A stretch of DNA of 64,000 nt from Agapetus fuscipes (GCA_951799405.1 OX637350.1:8913852-8977851), one strand, 5' to 3'; counted from the stretch's first letter, positions 11,730 to 23,198 are shown. Notes: generated by a model from the letters alone, not told the origin. Made by a program: numbers and translations.

Positions 11730-11805
11730 TATATTAAACGTTTACTAGAGTCGCAGTTTTACTTTACATACAGTTTTTGGAAACGCTATGATTAAGTTTA
11801 AATGT
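11730..11805. mobile_element. Fragment of the CTCACTAG/GGTAAACGCT small MITE family
   Basis: Contains CTAGAGTCGCAGTTTTA, then ACATACAGTTTTTGGAAACGC and TATGATTAAGTTTAAA. Related copies are near 12990, 17125, 32683, 35860 and 36130. Confidence 0.35.
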
Positions 11806-12401
11806 ATGGTTTTATATTAGGGATAATATACCTGCAGTGTATTGAAATTTGAATAGCAGGGTGTTGCAAAATTGCCTTGGGGTGTTGTTTTCTGTCTGTG
11901 AACATTTTATGAACTATTTTCCTGTGTAATTATGAACTATTTGATTAAAAGTTCATGTGTACTTACTTACATGCGATAAGTAACAATATATTATAATCAT
12001 ACATGACAATATGAAAATGAACGTATTTTAAGTACCTATGTCATTATTGTTTGTATTGGAACAAATATTCATTTTCTTGTCGTATTTTGTGTGATTGTTG
12101 TATTTTTCTTTCTTTTCATTTGAAAAATTTTCATTGTAGAAAAGTAAATATAGCAATTTTAAAAATTGTAAATTCCTCTTTAAAATGTAACAAACTCGTA
12201 CATAAATATTACGAGTTGGATAAATTCAAAGCCAACTATTAAGGTTTTTTTAAATAAGATAAATACAACATGGAAAATAAAACTCTTTACCCTTTTATGT
12301 AGGTATCTATTTACATCATTTTAAAAAAAAATCTAGTTTGCCCTTTTAGGCTGTATACGGCTCATGTATGTATGTTTGTACAATAAACCCGATGTACATT
12401 C

Positions 12402-12640
12402 CTTGACTTATAGGTTGGTAAGAGGCTGACTACCCATACTGTAAAAATGGTTCACTTTGCCAATTTCACCCCTGTTCCAGGGAAGGTCGGCTAAAGTTGC
12501 AGGGTTTATATTTAAGGTTTGGATTTTAATTTGTAAGTACACATTCAGCATTTGTAAGCGCGAAATTGCCCCTGTTTGTTTGTGGGCATGCATTTGATAC
12601 GAGCTTTGAATGTTTATATATCCTTGTAACTTAGATTACA
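12402..12640 (+). repeat. DR240 dispersed repeat, full-length
   Basis: Runs from TTCCTTGACTTATAGGTTGG through GGTTCACTTTGCCAATTTC and CATTTGTAAGCGCGAAA to TTGTAACTTAGATTACAGATT. It belongs to the same subfamily, with CAGCATTTGTAAGC, as 43128 and 43655. Confidence 0.8.
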
Positions 12641-12989
12641 GATTCTTTTATAGATTATAGATAGACTGATTTATGAAAGTATTAAAAAATATTTATATAT
12701 GTAAGTAGTTAGGTACATTTATAAATTGAAAAATATCTTTCTTATTTTTACGGTAATAGTAAAATAATATTCCAAATTAAATGACGACAATTAGTGGTTA
12801 CTTTTTGATAAATGCGCAATTATAGATTATTATTATTCCTTTAACTAAGTCAATTAGGACGACATAGGTTTTACAAAAAAAAAATGAAAATTGCATGTGA
12901 TGATATTCAGTTTTCTTTTGTATGCAAATCTAAAAAAAAACTTGAAAAGAAATGTAATTCGAGTATCAAACTTTACGTTCAAGCTCAAC

Positions 12990-13110
12990 CTTTGTGTTTA
13001 GGAAAAATGTATGAGAAATATAACACTCACTAGAAGCGCGGCTTTCGTTTCTGTATATTTTTTAGTGAAACGTTATATTTTATACTTGAAGTTTTGATTC
13101 TAGGTTTGGC
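12990..13110. mobile_element. Small MITE, CTCACTAG family
   Basis: Central CACTCACTAGAAGCGCGGC. Outer arms are partly complementary (TCAAACTTTACGTTCAAG on the left, CTTGAAGTTTTGA on the right). About 120 bp, non-coding. Confidence 0.4.
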
Positions 13111-13429
13111 TCGCTGTTTGTCAGAGTACCTTCTACGTTCTAGGAGTGGTCTACGCTAATGGAAGACCCCGAAATACCACCATTACAGCGCATGCCTTAA
13201 TCATCATCTTCGTCTAGTGATGATGGCTGTCCATCGCCATAATGAAACACTCCTCCAAGCAAAATGGACGATATTTCACGTCGAGGAGGCCATTAACCAA
13301 ACGTGAATATCTGTTCCGATATAGAATCAGCAGTGGATATGGAATTAGCATGTTTTGGATTCTTTGAATCATATCGTGAAAGCACTATCATTGATCGAAA
13401 TGAAACAGTTGATTTTCGTTATTTTTTCT

Positions 13430-13686
13430 ATCTAATCTAATCTAATCTAAGTTGCAAAGATATGTTACATTGCAGATTCACATTACATGCATTCCCACTA
13501 CCAGGCACGTACAAGTTCGCGCTTGCACATGCCTCATGTGAACCTACAACATAAAAACCAAATCTCAAATGGACATACACCCTGCAACTCTTGCCGTCCT
13601 TCCCTGTAACAGGGGTGACATTGGCAAAGTGAACCATTTTTACAGCATGGGTGGTCAGCCGCATACCAACCATTAAGTCAAGGAAC
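13430..13686 (-). repeat. DR240 dispersed repeat, young copy with TTAGA tail
   Basis: In its own sense it ends TTGCAACTTAGATTAGATTA followed by further TTAGA units. It is very similar to 19236-19505 and 29931-30186, so these three form a recently active subfamily. Its 5' flank (ACACGACAAATAACATTT in reverse) is also shared with the copy at 29931. Confidence 0.85.
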
Positions 13687-13971
13687 ATACACGACAAATA
13701 ACATTTCGATACTTCGATATTCAAATAACATTATCGATACTTCATTTTAGACTTACTTTTCTTCCATTAACATTCTGACCGTTGTCATTGCCTTATTGGC
13801 AAAAATGGCAATACCAAGAAACAACGACATTCCGAAATAATGTTGGGCTTAATATCTGAACCAATTTTTTCACTCATCATCAACTCAACACATTTCTTGT
13901 GCGGACTTTTGATAAATTCCAAATAAAACAAATCCGATCCGATAAAAAGAGATCAAATTTTTTAATGTGAT

Positions 13972-14208
13972 TTGACTTATAGGTTGGTATGAGGCTGACC
14001 ACCCATACTGTAAAAAAATTGTTCACTTTGCCAATGTCACCCCTGTTTCAGGGAAGGTCGGCAAGAGTTGCAGGGCTTATGTTCATTTGAGATTTTTTAT
14101 ATTGTAGGTCCACATGCGGCATCTGTGAGCGCGAAATTATGCGTGTCTGCTTGTGGAAATGCATTTAATATGAATCTCAAATGATACATATCGTTGCAAC
14201 TTAGATTA
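13972..14208 (+). repeat. DR240 dispersed repeat, full-length
   Basis: From TTGACTTATAGGTTGGTATG to GTTGCAACTTAGATTAAGG, with all internal landmarks. It lies about 290 bp from an oppositely oriented copy at 13430. Confidence 0.8.
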
Positions 14209-14333
14209 AGGCTTAGATTTGAACTGACAGAATAGACTCAGCACTAAATGCAAAGATTTTTTGTGACGGAACGTGACTGGAGCAGGAAAACTGATATTTT
14301 GATATTGGCTGCTAAGATCCAATATCACATTGG

Positions 14334-14393
14334 CCAGTGACGTTTGCCCGCCGGGAAAAATTCTAATTCCAAAATTTGTGCCGAGTTCATTTC
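14334..14393 (-). mobile_element. Fragment of the AATGAGGTC MITE family
   Basis: CGCCGGGAAAAATTCTAATTC followed by AATTTGTGCCGAGTTCATT matches the reverse of the terminal part of 49505-49684, with substitutions. Confidence 0.35.
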
Positions 14394-14399
14394 TTATTA

Positions 14400-15310
14400 A
14401 ATTTCTTCCTAAAATCCTCAAGCTTATCGTAAAATTGTTACACAGAAATGCAGTATTTTTTGCTTGAAGCACGACTTTGGGGTTCCTTCGGTGTTATTCA
14501 CACACAGCAAGTCTATGGCTCAACCGCCACCTAACGTGGATTTTCCATACAAAAAAACGATGATTCATGAATCAGCTGTGGATCAAATGTTTGTGGAATA
14601 ACAATTTTTGGGTGTACTCATTTTCTCACGAGGGACATGCTTTCAAAGCATTACCTCCATTTTTCTTGCTGTGAAAGAAGACTATCTGCATATTTTGAAT
14701 ACAGAATACATGTAATATCTACTATCTCGTGTCTTGTACAGCATATAATACGTCATTTCATCTTTACATGATCACACAACGACCCTTTATATTTTACGTT
14801 CTTTCTGGGGAAGACAATTGATTGTCGTTTCCAGCTTAATTGATACTTTGTGGGCTGGCTATAAAGTTGATTAATTTTCTGAGACGGTGATAGCAGTGTG
14901 AGCTATAATATACGTTATATATGCATATTTATATAAGATAAAAAATATCGATAAAGATCCAATAGGTCGCTAGTTATTTATAATGACTTTAGCAACTAGT
15001 ATTTTTTTACAAGTAAGTTGATGATAGTGTAAACTAGATTGTCCACTTCTAAACATAAGTTGCACTTCTTCCCCTCCAAAATGTTCGGCTTGTGCCGTTT
15101 GTAACCAGCGGCTTTCTGCGAACTTGAAAGGCTATCATTTCATTTGGCGGTATTAATTACTACACTGCGTTTTCCGTTACCCACCTTTTTAGAATCTTCT
15201 TTCCCCATCGACCATCGTTTCTACCAACTGTGCTCCCCGGCCACTAACACTTTATTTTTGAAATTCGATGTTCCTCGACCAATAAGTGCGTGTGAGATTG
15301 ATCTTCTATA
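14400..15310. other. Non-coding interval
   Basis: Nothing supportable as a gene. A GC-richer patch (about 15060-15290) has open frames but no recognisable motif. Confidence 0.35.
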
Positions 15311-15317
15311 TTTTAAA

Positions 15318-15500
15318 AATATGGTTCACTTTAGCCAATGCCATCCTTGTTTGAGGGAAAGGTGGCAGAGGTGCAGGGTTCAGGGGTTTTAGGATTCGTT
15401 TGAGATTCGGGTTATTTTGTAGGTACACATATAGCATATTATGGTGTATGCGCGAATTTAAACGTATCTGCTGGAAATTCTGTGATGATTGTTGAATGTT
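15318..15500 (+). repeat. DR240 dispersed repeat, degenerate
   Basis: Recognisable words are GGTTCACTTTAGCCAATGCC, GAGGGAAAGGTGGCAGAGG, TGTAGGTACACATA and ATGCGCGAATTTAAACG. Both ends are eroded. Confidence 0.6.
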
Positions 15501-15534
15501 AACATATATTCCTTTCAAATAATATTATATTTGA

Positions 15535-15600
15535 AATACGCCGGCATCGTTTATTCTTCTATGAATCTCCTCATGCCTGATTCGATCACTCACAGAAATA
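15535..15600 (-). pseudogene. LINE reverse-transcriptase remnant
   Basis: The minus strand reads VSDRIRHEEIHRRINDAG, the typical xDRIRNExIxxRxxV segment downstream of the polymerase domain of RTE-like LINEs. It is next to a 16-bp-arm hairpin at 15608-15645 (CTTTGTTCTTTTCATC and its complement). Confidence 0.5.
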
Positions 15601-15779
15601 CTGAGCTTTGTTCTTTTCATCGCTAGTGATGAAAAGAACAAAGTGTAAGCTAGCTAAGAGTTCAGCAGCGGATGATGAAAACAGCGCATTCACTGTTGTA
15701 AGAAAAACAAAATGAGGCTTTTTAGTGATAATAATAAAATACATACCTATAACAACAAGACAAGAACCTGCTCAAACCT

Positions 15780-15995
15780 TGTCGCAAAAGGGTGCAAGAC
15801 GGACAGGCCATGCAATACGCCAGGTAGGTCTCTTACATATCATAATCACGACAAGGATCGAGGGGACAAACGTTCGAGGATGACCACGTCGAGAGTTCCT
15901 AAAGGACTTATTGGGAGATAGCTTATTGGGAGCTCAAAAGTACTGCCTTGTATAGGCAGAATGAGAACGATGATGATGAGCATTGCTTCAAACCA
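15780..15995 (+). pseudogene. LINE C-terminal remnant
   Basis: Reads in pieces as TGHAIRQVG, then an RG-rich segment and REFLKDLLGD. This resembles the GHVxR...RGRPxxxWLxD tail of RTE-like LINEs. Stops and frame changes interrupt it. A related sequence lies at 20485-20600. Confidence 0.4.
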
Positions 15996-16295
15996 AACCT
16001 AACATATGAAGAAGAATAAAATAAAGTGTGTTAGTTGGTTGTCAATTAAGTCAATTCAAAGAATAATGATGAAGTATGAAAGTTTCTCACGTGAGGTGTA
16101 AAAAAATTAAGACCAAACAGGTGACTATGCCTAAATTATCACAATTCACAACGCATTGTTTGTGCAGAGAAAAATATCTAGAATAGTTCTCTCAACCAGG
16201 TAACCAATCATAGCAATAGGTAATATAGTTATGTATATGGTACCGTATTTTGAGATTCTTTAAAAATTAATGAAAAAGTCCCCATTAAGTATAAG

Positions 16296-16391
16296 TGTAT
16301 GAAAAAGGTGATGGATGTTAATGAATTGAAAGAGGTATGCAAGGATAAGAAAAAATGGAGACAAATTAGCAGAAGCTCTGGTCACTCCTAG
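16296..16391 (+). pseudogene. LINE C-terminal remnant (CMKKVM...EVCKDKKKW)
   Basis: The frame CMKKVMDVNELKEVCKDKKK followed by WRQ ends at TAG 16389. It is clearly homologous to the C-termini of the LINE fragments at 42615-42880 and 43289-43528, showing a third, older copy of that LINE. Confidence 0.6.
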
Positions 16392-16450
16392 CAGAAGGAT
16401 GACAGAGTTACAGTCACAGTAATAGAACTTTTTTTCAGGGTGTAAGGCAC

Positions 16451-16663
16451 TTTTTTTTTTTTTTTTTTTTTAAATAGATTTGTGGAAAGGAATGCAATCC
16501 ACCAACCTATTTTACCTGGCCAGTTGTCTTCATGCAAAAGCAGAAGCTTGTGTGCATGCAACGGCATCTGTTGAACCAGGGTCGAAGTTATCGTCGCGGG
16601 ATTCGAACCAGCGTTATCCGGTTCCAAATAACCTGTCTTGATCCCCGCGGCTATAACACCGAC
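16451..16663 (-). mobile_element. SINE-B copy, near full length with poly(A) tail
   Basis: The plus strand starts with a run of about 21 T, the reverse of a poly(A) tail. The right end, read in reverse, starts GTCGGTGTTATAGCCGCGGG and contains the B-box-like GGTTCGAATCCC. The tRNA-like head resembles a Leu/Ser-type tRNA (TGGCCGAG in other copies). Confidence 0.75.
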
Positions 16664-17124
16664 TTATTTTGTATGATAAAATTAAGTACGCCAATCTATG
16701 ATATTTTTCCGAAATGAAGTACTAAAATATAATAAAGGACAAAATAAAATAAAGAGCTTATAATTTCATCATCATTTCTAGAATTCTATTTCATTTTTGA
16801 AAAAAAAAGTAGTAGCCTGACACCTTTCGTTCTATAGTAGGTAATACAAATAGAAGTTGTTCATCAGATAACCTCTTTGTTATAAGAATTAAAAATACAA
16901 TTCCATAATGTTAAATTGTTCTTATTGTGAAATTAATACAAAACAAAACAAAACAATACTCGTGCAATCTCCGGTAAAATGATAATCTGAGTAATTTAAA
17001 GATAATAATTAATTTACGGTAAAGAGCAAACACAATGGTAATATGAATTCATGGTCGTCATACAACATTATGTGATGGCGGTACACTTACCTCAAGCCTT
17101 TCGTTTAAACTCTTTTTACAAAAA

Positions 17125-17215
17125 TGATGTGAAAATAAAACGCTCACTAGAGGCGCTGTTATAGAATCAATATATTTTTATAGTGTTGTGTTTAAACGTA
17201 GAGTTTTATAGTTGT
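17125..17215. mobile_element. Small MITE, CTCACTAG family
   Basis: Contains ACGCTCACTAGAGGCGCTG and a downstream GTGTTTAAACGTAGAGTTTT. Same core as at 13045 and 32735. Confidence 0.4.
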
Positions 17216-17432
17216 GGTACTAGTGTCTGTGTAGCTAATGAATGTAGTATTGTTACCTTCGTGAGAATTTTCCCTTTGCGACCGCTAACTTTTCACATAT
17301 AAAACTCACCGTTACCGGTAGGCTTCATATTTTACGAATGAACCCATTCTGAGCCTTGCGTTCTCGTATTATCTCGAATGCGTTAAAAATGTAGAGACGT
17401 GTGAATCTATAAGTAGGTATATTCGAGTGAAG

Positions 17433-17706
17433 TTTTTTTGTTTTTTTTTAACATAGATTTGTGAAGAGGAATGCAATTCACCAACCTATTCTGCCTGGCC
17501 AGAAACAGGTATTAATATCATCGGTTAATAATTCATTGTTGTTTTTATTATTAATGAATTATTAATTAATTATTACCCCAATAACATTTGTTAAACCAGG
17601 GTCAAAGTTAGAGTCAAGTGACCCAAGCGGGGATCGAACCAACGTTATTTTATTCCAAATACGCTAGAAAGATCGACCATTTGGCCCCCTCGGCCATAAC
17701 ACCGAC
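17433..17706 (-). mobile_element. SINE-B copy, full length
   Basis: T-rich left end (17433-17449). In reverse the head reads GTCGGTGTTATGGCCGAGGG and the B box is GGTTCGATCCCCG. It contains an AT-rich insert (TTAATAATTCATTG...) shared with the copy at 33778. Confidence 0.75.
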
Positions 17707-17774
17707 AAAATTTAAAACAACTTGCCAAATAACTTGATTTTTAAGTAGGTATACTCGTATATAGGTTTCTAACT

Positions 17775-18078
17775 TTTAGCGCAACTTCTTGCCGCGTAAT
17801 CCGCAAAGGGTTCCGTATGTAGGAGTGGAATCTATTTATTTTTACAGGTAAGCGGCCGGCCTTGCGCCAACCACTTCAGTTGAAGGGGGGTTTCACAGCT
17901 CCCGAGGAGGCTGTTACTAATTTCTTGTGAAGACTTAGTAAGTAAGCCTTGCCGGTATTTTCTTTTGGTTTTTGAAATAAACACCGCAATGGAAAATAAT
18001 TTCTGAGCCCCTAGGTAGGATTCGAACCCAAATTTTCAACTTGGAATGCAAACACTCTACCAATTGAGCTATCGACGG
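17775..18078 (-). mobile_element. SINE-A copy, full length with tRNA-like head
   Basis: The right end in reverse reads CCGTCGATAGCTCAATTGGT (A box) and GGGTTCGAATCC (B box). The body has CAAGGCTTACTTACTAAGTC and ends near GCAAGAAGTTGCGC. Confidence 0.8.
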
Positions 18079-18260
18079 ACTAAGAACAAGTCATTTACGT
18101 TGTATTGAAAAATTATACAAAAAGAGGAAACGGTTTGTCTGCTGCATTTTTTATCCGTTGTTCTCTACACATACTTTTTTTGCGTCTTGACTTACTTGAG
18201 CGCGTTGAAATGCGTTGTCGCGTGCGGAATCGTTTTTCTCCTCGCAGTCAGCTCCTCAAA

Positions 18261-18430
18261 ATGTCTGATTATAAAAAGTCACGTAAGAATGCGAGCATTT
18301 CTCAGGCGCGGGATCCTCTTCTGTTGATGATTTCAGCCGCGAGGTCAAGTCGTGCGCGGGTCAGACTGAGTTTATTGGGTCATTAGTGGAATCCACACTG
18401 GAAAACACGCTGACCCTGACGACGCCCTGA
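18261..18430 (+). pseudogene. Unidentified ORF fragment with a frameshift, probably transposon-derived
   Basis: ATG at 18261 begins MSDYKKSRKNASISQAR. The frame then continues better after a one-base shift as SSSVDDFSREVKSCAGQ and ends at TGA 18428. GC content is clearly above the flanks. I recognise no family. It could be the 5' start of a gag-like ORF or a captured exon. Confidence 0.3.
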
Positions 18431-18531
18431 AAACACACAAACAGAAAAGGTGAACTTAATGAATTATAGCATTTGAAGTGAATTCTGATGGACTATATTA
18501 ATTTTGGAAATTCGTCGTGTATGTTTCTTGA

Positions 18532-18532
<1 letters not shown>

Positions 18533-18564
<32 letters not shown>
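18533..18564. repeat. (TA)n microsatellite
   Basis: Uninterrupted alternating TA run, just beyond the 3' end of the minus-strand LINE fragment at 18662. Confidence 0.85.
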
Positions 18565-18567
<3 letters not shown>

Positions 18568-18661
18568 ACTATATATATGAGGATAATTTATTTAATTAAA
18601 AATTAATATATGACAAAAGAGCGCCGTTTTTGTGTATGTCACACCTCAAGGGCCCTCCTAA

Positions 18662-19225
18662 TCATGAATGAGATATTTTAAAAAGGTGCTGTTTGAGTGC
18701 TTTCTTAAAAATGCCAACAGATTCCGAAACCCTCACTCCGGGTGGCAGTCTGTTCCACTCCACTGGTCCCGCAAACCGGAAAGCTCGATCCCCAAAATTA
18801 GTGCATATTTGACGGCGAGGCTGCACCAACCTGACAGCTCGACACCCCGCTGACCTAAGTGTCCGCCGCCTCACACTCACCTCAACGGGGGAAAACATGT
18901 CTGCCAGATATTATGGAGCCAAACCATTTAGGGCTTTAAATACCATCACACACACACGGTAGACCACCCTCTCAGGAAAACGAAGCCAATGTAGTTCTTT
19001 CAACAGCGGAGTGATGTGAGAGAATTTGGACATCCTGAAGATCAGTCTTGCGGCCGCATTCCAAACAGACTGAAATCTGTTCAGTTGCTTCTTTGACTGG
19101 CTGATATAAAGTGTGGAACAATAATCAATTCGGGACATCACAAAAGCTTTTTAAGCAATGTTTTAACCACACCCGGCGGTAGACACCTCCTGATAGCCCT
19201 TATTTGGCGTAGGCCAAAAATAGGT
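18662..19225 (-). pseudogene. CR1/Rex1-like LINE fragment (post-RT region), broken
   Basis: On the minus strand the order is QIRAIRRCLPPGVVKTLL, RIDYCSTLYI, RFQSVWNAAARLIF, HITPLLKELHWLRF, YRVCVMVFKALNGLAP, YLADMF, DRAFRFAGPVEWNRLP and FKKALKQHLF. This is the standard C-terminal half of CR1/L2/Rex1-type reverse transcriptases. An in-frame TAA (18911-18913) splits LAP from YLADM. A one-base frameshift lies near 19145. The element is 5'-truncated at about 19225. Confidence 0.8.
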
Positions 19226-19235
19226 TGGTTAGGTT

Positions 19236-19505
19236 GGTAGGTTATAGGTTGGTAGGTTATAGGTTGGTATGCGGCTGACCACCCATGCTGTAAAAATGGT
19301 TCACTTTGCCATTGTCACCCCTGTTACAGGGAAGGACGGCAAGAGTTGTAGGGTGTATGTCCATTTGAGATTTGGTTTTTATGTTGTAGGTTCACATGAG
19401 GCATGTGCAAACTCGAACTTGCACGTGTCTGGTTGTGAGAATGCATGTAATGTTAATCTCCAATGTAACATATCTTTGCAACTTAGATTAGATTAGGTTA
19501 GATTA
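19236..19505 (+). repeat. DR240 dispersed repeat, young copy
   Basis: Near-identical to 29931 and 13430, ending ACTTAGATTAGATTAGGTTA plus a further GATTAGA unit. The left edge has a small tandem repeat of ATAGGTTGGTAGGTT (19219-19265), a local expansion of the element's head. Confidence 0.85.
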
Positions 19506-19620
19506 GAATCGTCAGAAATTGAGATCGTAGGTGAAAGTAAATTATGTAAATCAATCAAAATAATTGTACACAACAATACGTGAAAACGATGCAACTAAGC
19601 TACACATATCGTGTAACTTG

Positions 19621-19846
19621 ATTTATTTACAAAATAGATTTGTGAAGAGGACTACAATACCCCAACCTATTTTGCGTGGCCAGTTTTCGTCATACGAAAG
19701 CAGAAGCTTGTGTGTATGCAATGGCATCTGTTGAACCAGGGTCGAAGTTGTGGTCAAATGGACCAGACGTGATTCGAACCAAAGTATTATGTTTCATATA
19801 CGCTAGTCAAGAACAGTGACTTGACTCCCACGGCCATTACACCGAC
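19621..19846 (-). mobile_element. SINE-B copy
   Basis: The body AATAGATTTGTGAAGAGG... and CATCTGTTGAACCAGGGTCG matches the other SINE-B copies. The head in reverse is GTCGGTGTAATGGCCGTGGG. It is preceded at 19590-19616 by a fragment of SINE-A 3' end (GCAACTAAGCTACACATATC). Confidence 0.7.
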
Positions 19847-19889
19847 ATTGAATTGAAAGTGTAAAAGTAAATAAGTTGATGATAATAAT

Positions 19890-20335
19890 AAAAAAGTTCC
19901 TTGAATAACAGGTTGGTATGAGGCTGACCAGTGACCAGCCTTAGGCCGTTTGTCCACCGCACGCCGTCACGTCACGTCACCGAGAACGAGATTATTTCGG
20001 GCCGAGTTTTATTGATGTGACGGCGATCTTTTGTCCACCGCGACCGATTTCTCTGGTTATAGGTTATGTATTGTATTGCCTATAACCAGGCAAAACATAA
20101 ATACATAACATGTACCGCTACTTTGGCGCCGTCATCTCGTTCCCGGTGACGTGACGGTGACGGCGTGCGGTGGACAAACGGCCTTACTGTGTAAAATGGT
20201 TCACTTTGCCAAAGTTGCGCCTTTTTCAGGGAAGGTCGGAAAGAGTTGCAGAGCTTATTTTCATGCAAGTAAAATGAATCTTAAATGTGATATATATACA
20301 TATATATATTATATATTTATATATAGATTACAGAG
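19890..20335 (+). repeat. DR240 copy interrupted by a MITE
   Basis: The head (ACAGGTTGGTATGAGGCTG) is at 19909-19943 and the remainder (TGTAAAATGGTTCACTTTGC onward) at 20187-20335. Between them sits a 240-bp MITE flanked by TTA. Confidence 0.75.
19944..20183. mobile_element. MITE nested in DR240, TTA target duplication
   Basis: Ends GGCCGTTTGTCCACCGCACG and CGTGCGGTGGACAAACGGCC are perfect inverted repeats. The 3-bp TTA occurs at 19941-19943 and 20184-20186. GC-rich arms also share CACGTCACCG/CGGTGACGTG. Probably PIF/Harbinger-like by target size; inferred. Confidence 0.88.
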
Positions 20336-20484
20336 ATAATAATTGGCCAACAATCGATGGCCAACGCCGTTTAGTGGCACTAGCCGCCCCAAGGGCGCCA
20401 ATGATATTGAAAAAGTGCAAGATGAATAGAACTAAAAAGAAGATGGATGGAGAAAGATGGAAAAAAAAAAAAAAAAACAAGTAG

Positions 20485-20600
20485 GTAATACGCCAGGAAG
20501 GTCTCTTCCATACCATAATTGAGGGGATGAACAAGAAGACAAACGCTCGAGGATGACTACCTACTTACTTCAAGAGTTCCTGCAAGATATATTTGAAGAG
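20485..20600 (+). pseudogene. LINE C-terminal remnant
   Basis: Words AATACGCCAGGAAGGTCTC, CATACCATAATTGAGGGGA and ACAAACGCTCGAGGATGAC parallel 15815-15890, so this is a second copy of the same LINE tail. It is preceded by an A-run (20461-20477). Confidence 0.45.
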
Positions 20601-20639
20601 AATGTAACAAAATATTTATTTCTATAATCTATATTTAAT

Positions 20640-20872
20640 TTTTAATCTAAGCTGCAAAGACATCTAAGGCTCACATTAAATGCATACCCACAGACAGATA
20701 TGTAGGTTCCACCCCTACACATTCTGCATGTGGGCATACAAATAAACGAAACCTTACATAAACATAAACCTTGAAAATCCTGCCGCCTTTCTCTGAAACC
20801 GGGGTGGCATTGGCTAAAGTGAACCTATTTTTATAGCACAAGGGGTCAGCCTCATACCAACTCTAATGGCGA
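20640..20872 (-). repeat. DR240 dispersed repeat, diverged
   Basis: Tail TAATCTAAGCTGCAAAGACA at left, head CCTCATACCAACTCTAATGG at right, internal CTGAAACCGGGGTGGC. Confidence 0.7.
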
Positions 20873-21529
20873 AATAGACTAATTAAAGCTTTGACGTGGA
20901 TCGAAAGACAGTGAGATGAAAGGCAACATTCCTAATTTATATGTATTTTTTCTTTGATGTAAAGGCTCGTATGCCTAAATATGGATACATGTGTAATATC
21001 ACTAAAATAGCCATCAAATTTTCTAATATTTCACCAAATTTATTTATATTCCCGTCTTTGTTTGAGACAAGGTCACTCGTATAGAAATATCAGCTTTGGT
21101 TCAATTTTACGGCATTCATTTACAAAAACACAATAAAAGGGGTTTTATACTGGCGGGGCCTTTATTTTAACAACCGCCTTTTTAATGCCGATGAAAGGGA
21201 CTTTGAAATGTCAGAGCAAATGACGCAAAGCCGGCCAAGTCACGTAACAAACACCATCTGTACCCATTGTATATGTAAAACATCGCGTCAATTCCTCACC
21301 ATCACGTAAATACCAAAAAAATGTATGGAAGAAACAACAACACTACTAGTGGGTGAATAAGTTTTCATATATTTTTCGGTTTACGCGATACGGAGCGGAA
21401 TTTACTTGGATGCATAGGAGCACGTAAAAACAAATGGCTGTCTCAGTTTTATGACGTTTTTCATGAAAATCAATCAAAAAACTTATCCATCGAATGAAAG
21501 AAATTGCGTCACTGATGGGTTCTATAATA

Positions 21530-21766
21530 TATAATCTAAGTTGCAAAGATATATTACATTTGAGATGCATATAGAATGCAATCTCGCAAGCAGACACGTA
21601 TAATTTCGCGCTTACACATGCCGCATGTGGATTTACGACATAAAAATCCAATCTCAAAAGTACATAAACCCGGCAACTTTACCTGAAACAGGGCTGACAG
21701 AGAAATTGGCAGAGTGAACCATTTTTTACAGTATGGGTGGTCAGCCTCATACCAACCTTGACTTAA
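21530..21766 (-). repeat. DR240 dispersed repeat
   Basis: Runs ATAATCTAAGTTGCAAAGAT to CAGCCTCATACCAACCTTGA. A short deletion or rearrangement near 21680 alters the CAGGGAAGGTCGGC segment. Confidence 0.8.
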
Positions 21767-22982
21767 TTTCGAAAAGTGGTCAGAACAAAGCAATTCGAAA
21801 AACCAACATGGATAAGATTGGAAAGGGCTGTATATTGCAGTAGTGGCTGGAAACAGGTAGAGAAATAGAAAAAAGTTGACCACCCATAGCTGCGCTTTGA
21901 GGAAAAATACTCTTTAATTGCTTCAGCGAAAGGGATCAAGATTGGCAGAGCAATCTGTTCATTTGTGATTTGGTGACATTTTAGGACGCAACTTGGCTGC
22001 ACATATATTGCAACTTCTTACCAACCTGCCTCAAATGGGTTGCATAAGGCGTTGTGGAACCCGGTGACAGGTTAGATTGGCACAATGACAAAACGACACA
22101 TGACATAACGACACATACCTAAAACAGAACATACCATAAATGACACATGAAAAAACATCTTATTGTACACTTTATTGAGTCAGATATAAATATATCGACG
22201 GTTAAAAGGCAATAGGGCATAAGCGACCAAAACTAAATTGTTCAAGAGAGCAGTTTAAAGTTTGACATTTATTTAATTTTTAATTTTAATTTTAATTGCA
22301 GAAAAATGGCATATAATTTTTTTTATTTTTTATCATATCGTTAAAATCAAAATAGCTCCAAAATAAAAAAAAAACATTTATTGGCATTCCTATTAATATG
22401 GTTTTACGATTTTTCATTTTACAAGCGCGTTTAGGACAAAAAAGTCCAAAATCTTGTCGGTAAAACCAAAACCATACTTCGAAAACATAGTTGTTTGCTT
22501 GGGCATAAACAAAAAAAATCATCGTAGAGCTATGAGAGTTAGTGAATTAGAAAGAGCGGAAATTTTAAAGTAGGATAGCATTCATAACTCATTTTGCTTA
22601 TGCCGTGCTTCCTTATAACCGTCGATATGGTATTTTGTATGCATCATAAATGTATGTACATGGGATATTATACACAAGTCACAATAGTAAGACGTAGGTA
22701 AAAGTAGAATATGAAATACATAATTTAGATTCCTTATCGTTCATTGTGTTATCTTTACGATCGAAGCATTAAAAAAGGAAATTGATATTAACTATCGATG
22801 AAATATCGACAGCCAACGTTGGTATGTTTGCGTGCGGTAAAGACTAAACGTAAACCACCGTAAAGTATGACGAGTAGCTCCTATTTATGAAAATTTAAAA
22901 TGAAATTGTAGACATTTTCTTAAAGAAGAAGTTTTTTTTACAGAATGTTACTTTTCACAAAAGGCACTAATACGTAATTTTA

Positions 22983-23198
22983 TCTATATATAATCTATGT
23001 CGCAAATGTGTGTTGAAATTTAAGACTTATATTCATGGCATGCCCACAAGCAGGCAAATGTAAGTTCGCGTTTACATATCCTGCGCGTGTACATATAAAA
23101 TAAACCAGAGATCACGTGAATATAAACTTTGCAACTTCTGCCGCTTTTCCCTGAAACATCATGGGGGTCAGCCTCATACCAAGCCATTAGTGAAAAAG
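22983..23198 (-). repeat. DR240 dispersed repeat, degenerate with internal deletion
   Basis: Recognisable by TAAGTTCGCGTTTACAT, CTTTTCCCTGAAACATCA and GGTCAGCCTCATACCAAGCC. The CACTTTGCC block is missing. Confidence 0.65.

Noticed and set aside
19269..19496. A 75-codon frame (MRLTTHAVKMVHFA...) shared by several DR240 copies
   Set aside because: It stays open only in the three youngest copies and is broken by stops and indels in the others. It has no recognisable domain, so it reflects low divergence and not coding selection.
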